Below, in pieces: positions 33,117-43,188 of a DNA stretch of 64,000 nt (the first letter of the stretch is position 1; every line of letters begins with the position of its first letter). The DNA comes from Sulfopaludibacter sp963815475 (GTDB taxonomy: Bacteria; Acidobacteriota; Terriglobia; Bryobacterales; Bryobacteraceae). The position numbers were made by a program, and so were the translations under genes. The stretch spans positions 2,604,001 to 2,668,000 of the forward strand of contig CAWFHD010000003.1 of assembly GCA_963815475.1 (NCBI GenBank), read 5' to 3'. The notes beneath the pieces were generated by a model, which was not told where the DNA came from, searched no databases, and saw only the letters and a program-made list of their open reading frames with translations.

Positions 33117-34952
33117 TCATCGCAGCAGGATGACGAACTTGCCGACAGCCACGCGAGTTGGGAAGTCGCGATAGAGCTCCAGGCGGGTGGGGTCGTTGAG
33201 ACAGTCCAGGCAGGCGATGGCGCACGGCACGCCGGCAGCGGGTTGGCGGTAGCGGCGCGAAACGTTGTCGACCCCGGTGTGCACGAATCGAACGTTGGGA
33301 GCGGATTCGCGCAGCAGGGCCTGCAGTGGGTACTCCAGTTGAAGATTGTTGATGTCGATCCCCACTAGGCCGCATCCCGACGGCCGCAGCGCCTGTACTG
33401 CCAGCGGGTACGCCGCGGCGTTATTCCATTGGCCCATGTCGGAGAAGTACATGTCATCGCGATTGCGGCGCACAATGCTATTCGGGCCTTTGAGCGGCCG
33501 CACCCAGTTTTCCAGCGCCGACAGGCGGGCGTTGTTGAGCAGGAATAGGTACGCCACTACTTGAATCCAAACCGGGCGGATCTCTTCCAGCATGGACGCC
33601 AGCGGGGCTCCGAGGACGAACAACGGCAGCACCAGTCGGGTCATAAACGGCTGCCATTTGAGATAGGCGCAAAAGGCCAGGAATCCGCAGAACAGGCTGA
33701 GGGCATAGAGGAAGCGCGTTCGCTCCTTGCCCTGAAGCGCTCGCCAGAGTAGCACGGCGGCAATCACGCACAGGATCGCGAGGTGCCAGCGATTGGGCGC
33801 GTTGGCCTCGTGATTGGCGTTGACGGGTGGCGCGAAAACGCTGCCGCGCCACGTGGTGGCCGGGTCGCCGATATCGATGCCCAACTCTCGATGGACCGCT
33901 TGTACAAAATCGAAGACCTCCCGGTTCCAGCCGTTGCTGCGCGCGCCGGTCTGTTCGGAGGCGTTGCGCAGAAAGTTCGAGAGCGTCTGCTTCCAGCCGA
34001 ATGTTTCGTTGTGCCACCGGTAGTAGCCGTTGCCCTGGGCAGAATCGAAGCCCAGCGGAGAGCCGCTGAGGGCGATATTGCGCGTATACTGCGGGGTGTT
34101 GATCGCCACGGCGCAGAGGGCCGCAAGGGCAAAACCACGAGCCATCGGCTTCCACATGCCGATGGCTTTCGGCGCCAGGATGGTGGCCAGGAGAAACGGC
34201 GCGAACAGATAGCCGGTCGCCTTGGTCAGCAACGCGAGGCCGAGCGCACATCCAAACAGCAGCGCATCGCCGGTCCGCAGCGTCGCCGCGAAGCGCAGCG
34301 CAAAGTACGCCATGGCGGCCAGCCACAGTGCGAGAAGGTAATCGTTCTTGGCGCCGGAACTGGCCAGTATGCCGCCCGGCAGCGTCGCGCAGAAGAGCGC
34401 AGCAAGGGCCTGGCCCCGCGCACCTGCTCCCAATAGGCGCGCGATACCCGATACCGCGACGATGCATCCGAGTGAGGCGAACCACGCAATCAGGTTGATG
34501 AAGCGATCGCCTCCCGACAGCAGGTAGGTATGGAGCATGATGTACTCCGCCATGGGCTGGAGCATGATCTGGTTGAGGTAAGGAGTCGGGAAGAATCGGA
34601 CGCTCGACTGCTCCGCCCAGTAGACCACTCGCGGCATGTGGTACGCCATGGCGTCGGCGCTGTTCGGCGGACTGAGGATGGCGGTGGCGAACGTGAGACA
34701 GAGCAGCACCACGACGCCCGCGACAGAGAGCCACACCACAGCATCGAACTTCCACGACGCCACCGGTGCGATGCGCGTGCGGCTGCGGTAGACAGCCGCA
34801 ACGGCAGTCAGCGCGAGTGCGACCCACGCGATCGCGAGCGAAGTGCGGTTGAGGATCTGCAGCCATCCAAGCAACTCCGTGATGACGCAGACAGCGACGC
34901 CCCAAACGACTGCAGCGCGGAGGAATCGATCGCGGAGGCCGTCGGGAAGCAT
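33117..34952 (-). CDS. GT39-like membrane glycosyltransferase
   Basis: 611 residues with about 11 membrane helices in the first 480 and a soluble C-terminal region. The first large loop has NSADAMAYHMPRVVYWAEQ, matching the acidic (DE-type) motif region of the PMT/ArnT superfamily, and later PYLNQIMLQPMAEYIM. Such enzymes move a sugar from a polyprenyl-phosphate donor to protein or lipid acceptors outside the cell. Acceptor and donor are not predictable. It is not in an operon with other glycan genes. Confidence 0.8.
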   Translation of the reverse strand: MLPDGLRDRFLRAAVVWGVAVCVITELLGWLQILNRTSLAIAWVALALTAVAAVYRSRTRIAPVASWKFDAVVWLSVAGVVVLLCLTFATAILSPPNSADAMAYHMPRVVYWAEQSSVRFFPTPYLNQIMLQPMAEYIMLHTYLLSGGDRFINLIAWFASLGCIVAVSGIARLLGAGARGQALAALFCATLPGGILASSGAKNDYLLALWLAAMAYFALRFAATLRTGDALLFGCALGLALLTKATGYLFAPFLLATILAPKAIGMWKPMARGFALAALCAVAINTPQYTRNIALSGSPLGFDSAQGNGYYRWHNETFGWKQTLSNFLRNASEQTGARSNGWNREVFDFVQAVHRELGIDIGDPATTWRGSVFAPPVNANHEANAPNRWHLAILCVIAAVLLWRALQGKERTRFLYALSLFCGFLAFCAYLKWQPFMTRLVLPLFVLGAPLASMLEEIRPVWIQVVAYLFLLNNARLSALENWVRPLKGPNSIVRRNRDDMYFSDMGQWNNAAAYPLAVQALRPSGCGLVGIDINNLQLEYPLQALLRESAPNVRFVHTGVDNVSRRYRQPAAGVPCAIACLDCLNDPTRLELYRDFPTRVAVGKFVILLR

Positions 34953-34980
34953 ACCAGCCGATATGATCGCAGATCGCGTT

Positions 34981-35310
34981 TCAGGCCGGCTGGATGACGC
35001 GGGTGATGGCCTCCATCACCTTTTCGAACTCGGAAATCTCCAGGCTCAGTTGCTTACGCCCGGCGGGCGTCAACTGGTAATAACGGGCTCGACGGTTATT
35101 GTCTGATTGGCCCCATTCGGCCGTAACCCATCCCTTGATCAGCATGCGCTGCAGCGCCGGATAGAGCGACCCTTCTTCCACCTGCAGGACATCGGCGGAG
35201 AGCTGCTGGATGTGCTGCGCGATCCCATACCCGTGCATTGGACCAAGCCGTGCCAGGCTCCGCAGCACCAACATGTACAGAGTGCCCGGTGGGATTTCCG
35301 ATCTTTCCAT
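34981..35310 (-). CDS. PadR-family transcriptional regulator
   Basis: 109 residues from ATG 35310; an earlier in-frame start at 35337 adds nine residues. The PadR winged helix is complete: GTLYMLVLRSLARLGPMHGY, the recognition part VEEGSLYPALQRM and the wing WGQSDNNRRARYYQLTPAG. These repressors often control transporters in acidobacteria. It is divergent from a MacB-like permease gene 95 bases away, its probable target. Confidence 0.95.
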   Translation of the reverse strand: MERSEIPPGTLYMLVLRSLARLGPMHGYGIAQHIQQLSADVLQVEEGSLYPALQRMLIKGWVTAEWGQSDNNRRARYYQLTPAGRKQLSLEISEFEKVMEAITRVIQPA

Positions 35311-35404
35311 AGCCAGCCTATTGGAAGTGTGACGCAAAACGCAGCGAGGGTCAAGTGAAGTACGACAATGGACAGCGCTGCGAGCGAAGTTCTACCCTGG
35401 CCCT

Positions 35405-37789
35405 ATGTTCGATCTCCGTTATGCTGTGCGCCAGTTACGGAAGTCGCCGGCGTTCGCGCTGGGCGTGATTCTGACGCTGGTGGTAGCAATCGGCGCCAAT
35501 ACGGCGATCTTTTCGGTAGTGCGCGCGGTCTTGCTGCGGCCGCTCCCCTATCCCCAACCGGATCGCCTGCTGGCGGTGTGGCACGCCGAAATCCAAGGCG
35601 CGCCCTGGTACACCTTCTCCTACCCCGGATTTCAGCTCTACCGCGAGCGCCTCGCCAACTTGGCCGAATTGGCGGCGTACGACGACGAAACCGCCACCGT
35701 GACGAAGCACGGCGAACCGATTCGCGTGGAGGGCGGACGTGTATCGGATAATTTCTTTGCGGTGCTGGGAACGAAACCGGCATTGGGCCGCGGCTTTCTG
35801 CCGAGCGAAGACCGGCACCAGGCGAACCCGGTCGCAGTCCTGAGCGATCGCTTCTGGCGGCAACGCTACGGCGCCGATCCAAAGATTGTCGGCCAGCCGA
35901 TCACGGTGGACGGTGAAGCGTTCACCATCATCGGAGTGATGCCGCCGGATTTCCGCTTTCAAAGCGCGGAATTGGATGTGTGGCGCAGCAGGATTGTCGA
36001 CACGCGGACTTTCTCGCCGGCGAGTGTGCAATTGGGCGCTGGGTACCTCACGGTGGTGGCACGGCTCCGGCCAGGCGTTACCGTGGCGCAATTCCGATCG
36101 CAACTGAAGGCGCTCGGTGTGCAGGAAGGGCGCGGGAACACCGACGTCGCGGCGGACGGGCTGCAGCGCAAAATGTTCGCGGCCGTTCAGAACACCATTC
36201 TCGTGCTGTGGGGCGCGGTGGCCTGTCTGTTGGTGATCGCCTGCGCCAATGTGGCGAACCTGGTGCTGGCGCGCGCCACGGCACGATATCGCGAACTCGC
36301 GGTGCGACTCGCGCTGGGCGCCAGCCGATGGCGGATTGCACGGCAGTTGATAGTGGAATCGGTGTTCCTCTCCTGCTGCGGCGCGGTCGTATCGCTGCCG
36401 TTGAGCGCGGCGGGAATGCGGCGGCTGACCGATGCGCTGCGGCAGACTTCGGGCGTGGTCCCCGCGGCGCATCTCGATTGGACGGTGATGCTGTTTACGC
36501 TGGGAATTGCCGCCGCGATCGGCACGATATTCGGCCTCGCGCCGATGTGGATGCTCCGGCAGGGAGCCGCTCAGACCGGGCTGCATTCGGGAGGACGCGG
36601 GCTTTCAGAGTCGAAGGGAAATAGCGGTTGGCGCAGCGCGATTGTGGCGGCGCAACTGGCGCTCTGCCTGGCGCTGCTGGCCGGAGCCGGACTGCTGATG
36701 CAGAGCTTCATCCGCGTTTACACCATGAGCACGGGGGTTCGCACAGATCACCTGGCGATGTTCCCGTTGGACCTGATGCCCGACCGGTATGAGTCTTTCG
36801 ACAGACGCGCGGCCTTCTATGACGAAGTCCTGCGGCGGGTTGAAACCATACCGGGTGTCACCGGCGTGGGCATCACTTCCCGGGTGGATTTGGTGAATTC
36901 AGGTCTCGCCTTCGTCCTTCGCGTGCCGGGCAATACGGATGCCTCGCTGCAGCATGCCGGAACGCGCGGCCGAAGTGTCAGCCCCGATTATTTCCGGGTG
37001 ATGGGCATTCCGCTGTTGCGCGGCCGTATGTTTGACCAGCACGACACCACGCATTCGGGCAAAGTGACGATCGTCAACGAAGCGTTTGCAAAGAAGTTCT
37101 TTCCGGCTAGCGATTCGCTGGGAAAGCACGTTATCTATTCCACCGATCAAATTGACTGCGAAATTGTGGGCGTAGTGGCCAACGTTCGCGCCGGCCTGCA
37201 GGAGACGGGTGTCCAGGATGGACTGTACTTGCCGCTATCGCAGCGTCCCTGGTTGGTTGCCAAACTGCTGGTGCAGGCCGCACACCCCGAGGGTATGGCG
37301 GCCGCGATTCGCGAGCGTGTGCGATTGGCCGACCCGGAACAGGCCGTGGCGCAGAGCATGCTTCTCGACGAGGTAATCGCGGATAGGCTCGGGCGGCCTC
37401 GGACTACAATGCTGGTTGTAGTGGCGTTCGCTGCTTCGGCTCTGTTGCTGGCGGCCGTTGGGATCTACGGTGTGATCGCGTATTCGGTGGCGCAGCGCCG
37501 CAAGGAAATCGGGATTCGCATGGCGCTGGGCGCGGATAGCCGGCAAGTGCGCGCTCTATTATTCCGGCAGACTTTTCGAATGTTTGGCGCGGGCGTGGTG
37601 GTGGGACTGCCGGCGGCAGCGATATTGAGCCGCCTCTATGCCAGCCTGCTGTTCGATGTGAAGCCGGGTGACCCGGTAACGCTTGCAGTAGCGGTCGGAG
37701 TTCTGGTTATTGTGTCTGCGCTCGCAACTTATGTGCCAGCAGCGAGGGCATCGAAGGTCGATCCGCTGCTGGCGCTGCGGTCGGAGTAG
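35405..37789 (+). CDS. MacB-like ABC permease (acidobacterial orphan permease type)
   Basis: 794 residues. An N-terminal membrane helix (FALGVILTLVVAIGANTAIF), a periplasmic MacB core domain (about 50-240), a first FtsX block with helices near 270, 325 and 370, a second periplasmic domain with SPDYFRVMGIPLLRGRMF, and a second FtsX block at the C-terminus (GIRMALGADSRQVRALL). This duplicated two-FtsX layout without an ATPase gene matches the orphan permeases that are expanded in Solibacter-type genomes. The divergent PadR gene probably regulates it. The transported substrate is unknown. Confidence 0.9.
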   Translation: MFDLRYAVRQLRKSPAFALGVILTLVVAIGANTAIFSVVRAVLLRPLPYPQPDRLLAVWHAEIQGAPWYTFSYPGFQLYRERLANLAELAAYDDETATVTKHGEPIRVEGGRVSDNFFAVLGTKPALGRGFLPSEDRHQANPVAVLSDRFWRQRYGADPKIVGQPITVDGEAFTIIGVMPPDFRFQSAELDVWRSRIVDTRTFSPASVQLGAGYLTVVARLRPGVTVAQFRSQLKALGVQEGRGNTDVAADGLQRKMFAAVQNTILVLWGAVACLLVIACANVANLVLARATARYRELAVRLALGASRWRIARQLIVESVFLSCCGAVVSLPLSAAGMRRLTDALRQTSGVVPAAHLDWTVMLFTLGIAAAIGTIFGLAPMWMLRQGAAQTGLHSGGRGLSESKGNSGWRSAIVAAQLALCLALLAGAGLLMQSFIRVYTMSTGVRTDHLAMFPLDLMPDRYESFDRRAAFYDEVLRRVETIPGVTGVGITSRVDLVNSGLAFVLRVPGNTDASLQHAGTRGRSVSPDYFRVMGIPLLRGRMFDQHDTTHSGKVTIVNEAFAKKFFPASDSLGKHVIYSTDQIDCEIVGVVANVRAGLQETGVQDGLYLPLSQRPWLVAKLLVQAAHPEGMAAAIRERVRLADPEQAVAQSMLLDEVIADRLGRPRTTMLVVVAFAASALLLAAVGIYGVIAYSVAQRRKEIGIRMALGADSRQVRALLFRQTFRMFGAGVVVGLPAAAILSRLYASLLFDVKPGDPVTLAVAVGVLVIVSALATYVPAARASKVDPLLALRSE

Positions 37790-37814
37790 AAAAAAGCGGC
37801 GCTTGCGCGCCGCT
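37790..37814 (-). terminator. terminator of the 113-aa secreted-protein gene
   Basis: A perfect 8-base stem AGCGGCGC/GCGCCGCT with a TTGC loop is followed on the minus strand by a T6 tract. It ends the leftward gene at 37847 and abuts the stop codon of the permease. Confidence 0.85.
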
Positions 37815-37846
37815 TCGCTGAGCCGAGTACGCCTGGAGGGGGTCAG

Positions 37847-38188
37847 TTACTCGGATTCGCCGAACTCAATCTTGGTGGTAGTGCCGCCCAATTCGATGGC
37901 GGAGATCTGGTCCATATCGGCCTTCTTGTCGGTGTCAACGGCCGTTTCCTGGTACTTCGAGGCAGCGGGGGTATCGATCTTCGCGTGGGCGGTAAACGAC
38001 TTGCCGCTCTCCACGTCCGTGAAGATCGCGTTGTTGCCATCAAGCTTCAGCCTGTACTCGCCAGACTTCAGTTGCACATTGGCAACCTTGGTGGGGCCGC
38101 TGAGGACGATGTCGTACGACTTGGCGCTGGCGATCGAGAGGCTGGCGACGGCCAGGGCGCCGGTAAGAATCAGAGATTTGAAGTTCAT
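37847..38188 (-). CDS. small secreted protein
   Basis: 113 residues from ATG 38188, which is preceded by GGAGACC. A signal peptide (SLILTGALAVASLSIASA) is followed by a compact beta-rich domain: DIVLSGPTKVANVQLKSGEY, LDGNNAIFTDVESGKSF, and the acidic end IEFGESE. Small proteins of this form, one per locus, are frequent in acidobacteria, but no function is established. It is a single-gene unit with its own terminator. Confidence 0.75.
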   Translation of the reverse strand: MNFKSLILTGALAVASLSIASAKSYDIVLSGPTKVANVQLKSGEYRLKLDGNNAIFTDVESGKSFTAHAKIDTPAASKYQETAVDTDKKADMDQISAIELGGTTTKIEFGESE

Positions 38189-38300
38189 GGGGGGGGTCTC
38201 CTTCGTTTTGTTTAATTTGCCTTGCAATTAAGAGATGATTCGAAGTGCCCCGCGGTAACTACCGTCGACAGGGGAGATATGGTCTGGGCGACAGGGGAGG

Positions 38301-39008
38301 CTATGGTTTGCGAAGCCAAAGGTAGCAGTGGTTGCCAATCCTTCCCGCGCGGCCCGTATGGAAAAAGACCAAGTCGAGATAGCGCAGCGGAAAGAGCAGC
38401 CAGCCGAGGACGCCGTGGGCAAATGCCCGCCAGGCCTTCCACGGCAGCAGCAGCTTGGCATATTCGATGGTGAAGACCAGCAGCGTGGCGGTGGGGCCGG
38501 TGCGCCATCCTTCCGCTATGGGCTCCAGCCCCGCGGCCAGTTCCTTCAGACCGTCCACCGTGAAACGGCGATAGTCCTTCGGATATTCGTGGAACGGATG
38601 GCAGAACGGCGTCACCAGGTGGGCATAGCCCCCAGGCGCGAGGACTCGCCGAATCTCCGACATTACCTGTTCGGGATGGCGGACATGCTCCAGCACGGCA
38701 TCGCACTCCACACGCTGAAAGATCGCGTCTGGAAAGGGAAGGGCTTCGGCATCGGCGGCCACATCCACGTCCGGCATCGGGAACAGGTCGAGATTGATGT
38801 AGCCGGGAACGGCGCGACCCGCGCCACCGATGTAAAGGTTGAGCCTGCCGAGTGGAAAATCGGTGGGCTCCGCGGGATTCATCACAAACGGGGCCGGAGG
38901 CTGCAGCCAACGGCGGATGCGGTCTCGCCACCGCGTGGACGAGCGTTTGCGGTAGAGCTGTTCGAGAGATTTTGTGGTGGCCACCTTGGGGCAGTATAGC
39001 GGTAGCAC
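38301..39008 (-). CDS. class I SAM-dependent methyltransferase
   Basis: 235 residues. The core resembles Methyltransf_11/25 proteins: NLYIGGAGRAVPGYINLDLF (motif I region with a relaxed glycine loop), VDVAADAEALPFPDAIF (acidic motif II) and CDAVLEHVRHPEQVMSEIRR with VLAPGGYAHL. The C-terminal 60 residues have a hydrophobic stretch (VLGWLLFPLRYLDLVFF). Proteins of this form often act on glycans or lipids. The start codon is uncertain because no clear ribosome site is seen. Confidence 0.8.
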   Translation of the reverse strand: MLPLYCPKVATTKSLEQLYRKRSSTRWRDRIRRWLQPPAPFVMNPAEPTDFPLGRLNLYIGGAGRAVPGYINLDLFPMPDVDVAADAEALPFPDAIFQRVECDAVLEHVRHPEQVMSEIRRVLAPGGYAHLVTPFCHPFHEYPKDYRRFTVDGLKELAAGLEPIAEGWRTGPTATLLVFTIEYAKLLLPWKAWRAFAHGVLGWLLFPLRYLDLVFFHTGRAGRIGNHCYLWLRKP

Positions 39009-39052
39009 CGCGTTACGCGGGATTCGGCCGCCATGCTATCCTAAGCCTCCCT

Positions 39053-39337
39053 ATGGCCTCCCGCAAGGAAACTGCCCGCCGCTGGTTTGTGCGCGGCCGC
39101 GTGCAAGGCGTGGGATATCGGTACTTCGCGCAGAAGTCCGCCGCGGCCCTGGAGCTTCGCGGGTATGCCCGCAACCTGGACGATGGGCGCGTGGAAGTCT
39201 ACGCCATCGGCAGCGACGACAAACTCTCGGAGTTCGCCGGCATGCTGCACAAAGGACCGCACTGGGCCGACGTGCGCGGAGTGGATGAGCAGCAGGCAGC
39301 AGTGGAGCACTGCCTGTCATTTGGGATTGAGCATTAG
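39053..39337 (+). CDS. acyP: acylphosphatase
   Basis: 94 residues from ATG 39053. The signature VRGRVQGVGYRYFAQ holds the catalytic arginine, and GYARNLDDGRVEVYAIG supplies the asparagine region. It hydrolyses carboxyl-phosphate bonds of small acyl phosphates. It lies 22 bases before apt on the same strand and begins a run of housekeeping genes. Confidence 0.95.
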   Translation: MASRKETARRWFVRGRVQGVGYRYFAQKSAAALELRGYARNLDDGRVEVYAIGSDDKLSEFAGMLHKGPHWADVRGVDEQQAAVEHCLSFGIEH

Positions 39338-39359
39338 ACACGGTATAAAAGAGATTCAC

Positions 39360-39877
<518 letters not shown>

Positions 39878-39881
<4 letters not shown>

Positions 39882-40819
39882 GCGCAGGCGCTGCCACACG
39901 GAGCGTGCGCGTCCGCGCTCTCGCCAAAATCAACCTGGACCTGCGGGTGCTCGGCAAGCGCCCCGACGGTTATCACGAACTGCGCACCATCTTCCAGACC
40001 ATCTCGCTGGCGGACACTCTCGACATCGCCTTCACTCCGGCCCGCAAAACCACCATCGAACTCGACGACAATCTGGGTATCACGGACAACCTGGTGACGC
40101 GCGCCGCGCGGCTCGCCATGGATGCGATGCGCTCCACCGGCCGCGTGGAGATGAAACTGGTCAAACGCATCCCGATGGGCGCGGGGTTAGGCGGCGGATC
40201 GAGCGATGCGGCCGCGGTGTTGCTGACCCTGCCTGTGCTGGCAGGCCGCCATCTGGATCTGCCTAAGTTGTGTGGCATGGCGCAGCAACTTGGCAGCGAC
40301 GTGCCTTTCTTCCTGCTTGGTGGCACGGCGGCGGGCATCGGCCGCGGCACGGAACTGTTTCCACTGCCCGATGCGCCGGCTTATCCAGGCGTATTGGTGG
40401 CTTCCGCGGTGCACGTCAACACGGCTGAGGCTTATCGCGCGCTGAGCCCTCGTTTGACAACCGAATCCCAACAAAATAAAATGGTTAGTTTCCAGACGCA
40501 GACATGGGAATTAGGTAACGCTGCCGCGAACGATTTTGAAGAAGTGGTGTTCGAGCAGCATCGCAGTCTTGGTGTCTTAAAGAAACGGCTATTGCGAGCA
40601 GGAGCTCTCACAGCCATGATGACGGGGAGCGGTTCTGCACTATTCGGGTTATTCCGCTCCGCCACAGATGCCTCCCACGCCGTGAAACTGTTGGGAGATG
40701 AAAAGAGTTTTCGAGTTTCGTTCGTGAATCGTGCGCGCTATCGGGCGATGTGGTGGCGCGCTCTGGAGAAACATCTAACCGGGAGAATATGGCCGCCCCC
40801 AAGCCGAAACGCTCGATGA
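39878..40819 (+). CDS. ispE: 4-diphosphocytidyl-2-C-methyl-D-erythritol kinase
   Basis: 313 residues of the GHMP kinase family. AKINLDLRVLGKRPDGYHEL is the IspE N-terminal signature, PMGAGLGGGSSDAAAVL the ATP-binding glycine motif and MMTGSGSALFG the C-terminal GHMP motif. It performs the ATP-dependent step of the non-mevalonate isoprenoid pathway. It starts inside the apt stop and overlaps the prs gene by 31 bases. Confidence 0.97.
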
Positions 40820-41760
40820 GTCACGACCGCATACAAGTCTTTACGGGAAACGCGAACCCCGACCTTTCGATCGAGATCTGCAAGCATCTCGGGCTCGAAA
40901 TCGGGCGCGCCATGATCCGGACTTTCGCCGATGGCGAAATCTACCTGCAGATCCAGGAAAACGTGCGCGGCGCCGATGTTTTCGTGATCCAGCCCACCTG
41001 CACGCCGGTAGACAGCAACCTGATGGAGCTGCTGTTGATGATGGATGCCCTCAAACGGGCTTCAGCAGAACGCATCACGGCAGTGTTACCCTATTATGGG
41101 TACGCGCGGCAAGACCGGAAGGACAAGCCGCGAGTTCCGATCTCCGCCCGCCTGGTGGCAGCCCTGCTGGAAACCGCGGGGGCGGACCGTGTGTTGACAC
41201 TCGACCTGCACGCGGCACAGATCCAGGGCTTCTTCGATATCCCGGTGGACCACTTGTTCGCGGCGCCGGTAATGATCGAGCATTTCAAGGCGCTGAGCGT
41301 TCCCGACATGACGGTGGTCTCGCCGGACGCGGGGGGCGTGGAGCGCGCACGGGCGTTTGCCAAGAGGTTGAACGCGCCGCTGGCGATTATCGATAAACGC
41401 CGGGAAGAAGCCAATGTCGCCGAAGTCATGAATGTGGTGGGCGACGTGAAAAACCGGTCCTGCCTGCTGGTGGACGATTTGATCGACACTGCGGGAACGC
41501 TGGTAAAGGGCGCGGAAGCGCTGATCGAGAAGGGCGCAGCCAGCGTATCGGCCTGCGCAACCCATGCGGTGCTCTCGGGACCGGCCGTAAGCCGGATTGA
41601 AGCATCGTGTTTGAAGGAAGTAATCGTTACGAATTCGATTCCGTTATCGGATGAGAAGAGAAATTGCAGCCGGATCAAAACGTTGTCGATCGCGAAGTTG
41701 TTGGCGGAAGCCATCCGGTCGATACACGAAGAAACTTCGGTGAGTGTGTTGTTTATTTGA
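40789..41760 (+). CDS. prs: ribose-phosphate pyrophosphokinase
   Basis: 323 residues from ATG 40789, which has GGGAG at good distance; a second ATG at 40816 (MSHDRIQVFTG) would also fit the family length and overlaps the ispE stop by ATGA. Signatures: FADGEIYLQIQENVRG, YYGYARQDRKDKPRVPISAR, DLHAAQIQGFFDIPVDHLFA (20 shown) and the PRPP loop CLLVDDLIDTAGTL. It makes PRPP for nucleotide synthesis. The ispE-prs-rplY order is common in bacteria. Confidence 0.97.
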   Translation: MAAPKPKRSMSHDRIQVFTGNANPDLSIEICKHLGLEIGRAMIRTFADGEIYLQIQENVRGADVFVIQPTCTPVDSNLMELLLMMDALKRASAERITAVLPYYGYARQDRKDKPRVPISARLVAALLETAGADRVLTLDLHAAQIQGFFDIPVDHLFAAPVMIEHFKALSVPDMTVVSPDAGGVERARAFAKRLNAPLAIIDKRREEANVAEVMNVVGDVKNRSCLLVDDLIDTAGTLVKGAEALIEKGAASVSACATHAVLSGPAVSRIEASCLKEVIVTNSIPLSDEKRNCSRIKTLSIAKLLAEAIRSIHEETSVSVLFI

Positions 41761-41765
41761 GATTA

Positions 41766-41816
41766 GCCACAGATACAAGAATTTCTTATCCGTGTTTATC
41801 TGTGTGAATCCGTGGC
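41766..41816. repeat. imperfect hairpin between prs and rplY
   Basis: GCCACAGATA and TATCTGTGTGAATCCGTGGC can pair with an internal bulge around ATTTCTTATCCG. It is of the 'ATCTGTG...CCGTGG' intergenic type seen widely in GC-rich genomes, and starts 5 bases after the prs stop. Confidence 0.5.
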
Positions 41817-41892
41817 AAATAGAATTACGGGCTCTCGAACCCACGTTAACCGCAAGGTGAACCGGACTTCGAACCCGATAGGAGATAGGTAA

Positions 41893-42591
41893 GTGAGAAA
41901 AGATATTACCGTCGTCGCCGAGGTGCGTACCTCGCGCGGCAAGAACGAAGCGCACCGTACACGGGCTGCCGGGAAGATTCCGGCAGTGGTTTATGGCGCA
42001 TACCAGGATCCGGTCAGTGTCGCATTGAATCCGCGGGAAATCCTCAAAATCGTCCGCAGCGCCACCGGCTACAACACCATCTTCACCCTGGCAGTGGAAG
42101 GCGGCGAAAGCACGCCCGTCATGGTTGTCGATCAGCAGGTGGACCCCATCAAGGGAACCTTGCTGCACGCCGACCTCAAGCGTATCGACCTCACCAAGCG
42201 CATCCGCGTCAGCATCCCCGTACACACGGCCGGCGAACCGGCGGGCGTGAAGGTTCAGGGCGGATTGCTCGAAGTCATCACCCGCGCCGTCGAAATCGAG
42301 TGCCTGCCTGACGAGATTCCGGAAAGCTACACGGTCAACGTGAGCGACCTGATGATCGGCCAGAGCAAGCGCGCCAGCGATGTGGCCCTTTCCGGATCCG
42401 TTAAGCTGGTCAGCGATCCGCAGAGCGTGATTGCGCACATCGTGACGCTCCGCGCCGAAGAAGAAGTTGCCGCTACTCCCGAAGCTGCCGCCACACCTGC
42501 CGCCGGAGCCGCTGCCGAGCCCGAAGTCATCAAGAAGGGCAAGAAGGAAGAGGAAGCCGCGGCCGACAAGGACAAGGCCAAGAAGAAGTAA
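41893..42591 (+). CDS. rplY: 50S ribosomal protein L25/Ctc
   Basis: 232 residues from a GTG start (GGAGATAGGTAA upstream). The L25 domain (ITVVAEVRTSRGKNEAHRTR, PAVVYGAYQDPVSVALNP) binds 5S rRNA. The C-terminal TL5-type beta domain covers about 95-185 and a Lys/Glu/Ala-rich tail of 40 residues ends KDKAKKK. The long Ctc form is usual outside gamma-proteobacteria. Confidence 0.96.
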   Translation: MRKDITVVAEVRTSRGKNEAHRTRAAGKIPAVVYGAYQDPVSVALNPREILKIVRSATGYNTIFTLAVEGGESTPVMVVDQQVDPIKGTLLHADLKRIDLTKRIRVSIPVHTAGEPAGVKVQGGLLEVITRAVEIECLPDEIPESYTVNVSDLMIGQSKRASDVALSGSVKLVSDPQSVIAHIVTLRAEEEVAATPEAAATPAAGAAAEPEVIKKGKKEEEAAADKDKAKKK

Positions 42592-42597
42592 GGCTTC

Positions 42598-43188
42598 ATG
42601 TTTCTGGTGGCCGGTCTCGGGAACCCTGGCGAGGAGTACGCTCTTACGCCGCATAACATGGGATTCCTTACAGTGGACCGGTTGGCCGAACGGCACGGCA
42701 TCCGCGTCACCCGCAGGGATTCCAGGGCGCTCGTCGGCGTGGGCGAAATCGACGGGCATCCGGTGATGCTGGCCAAACCGCAAACGTTCATGAACCTCAG
42801 CGGCACTTCGCTCGCGCCGCTGATGGAGAAGCACTCCGTCGACGTAAATCATCTGGTGGTGGTTTATGACGAACTGGACCTGGATTGGCTGGCGTTACGA
42901 ATTAAGCCCCAGGGATCGGCGGCCGGTCACAATGGCATGATCAACGTGATCGGCAGCCTGAAAACCAGCGAAATCGTGCGGGTGCGAATGGGAGTTCATC
43001 CGGGCCACCCATTGAGTAGTGGCAAGGATTTTTTGCTGGCGCCCATCAAGCGCTCGCAGACTAAGGAATTGGACGGCTTCATCGACTATGCAGCCGATGC
43101 GGTCCGTTCCATAATTGCTGAGGGCGTCTCAAAGGCCATGACGAAATACAATCGTCGCGCCCCTGGCTTACCAGAAGAGGAAGCATGA
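42598..43188 (+). CDS. pth: peptidyl-tRNA hydrolase
   Basis: 196 residues. FLVAGLGNPGEEYALTPHNM carries the catalytic histidine region (H in PHNMG), AKPQTFMNLSG the substrate-binding asparagine, VVYDELDLDWLALRIKPQGS and AGHNGMINVIGSL the remaining signatures. It releases tRNA from prematurely dropped peptides. It lies 6 bases after rplY and overlaps rpsF by 4 bases. Confidence 0.97.
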   Translation: MFLVAGLGNPGEEYALTPHNMGFLTVDRLAERHGIRVTRRDSRALVGVGEIDGHPVMLAKPQTFMNLSGTSLAPLMEKHSVDVNHLVVVYDELDLDWLALRIKPQGSAAGHNGMINVIGSLKTSEIVRVRMGVHPGHPLSSGKDFLLAPIKRSQTKELDGFIDYAADAVRSIIAEGVSKAMTKYNRRAPGLPEEEA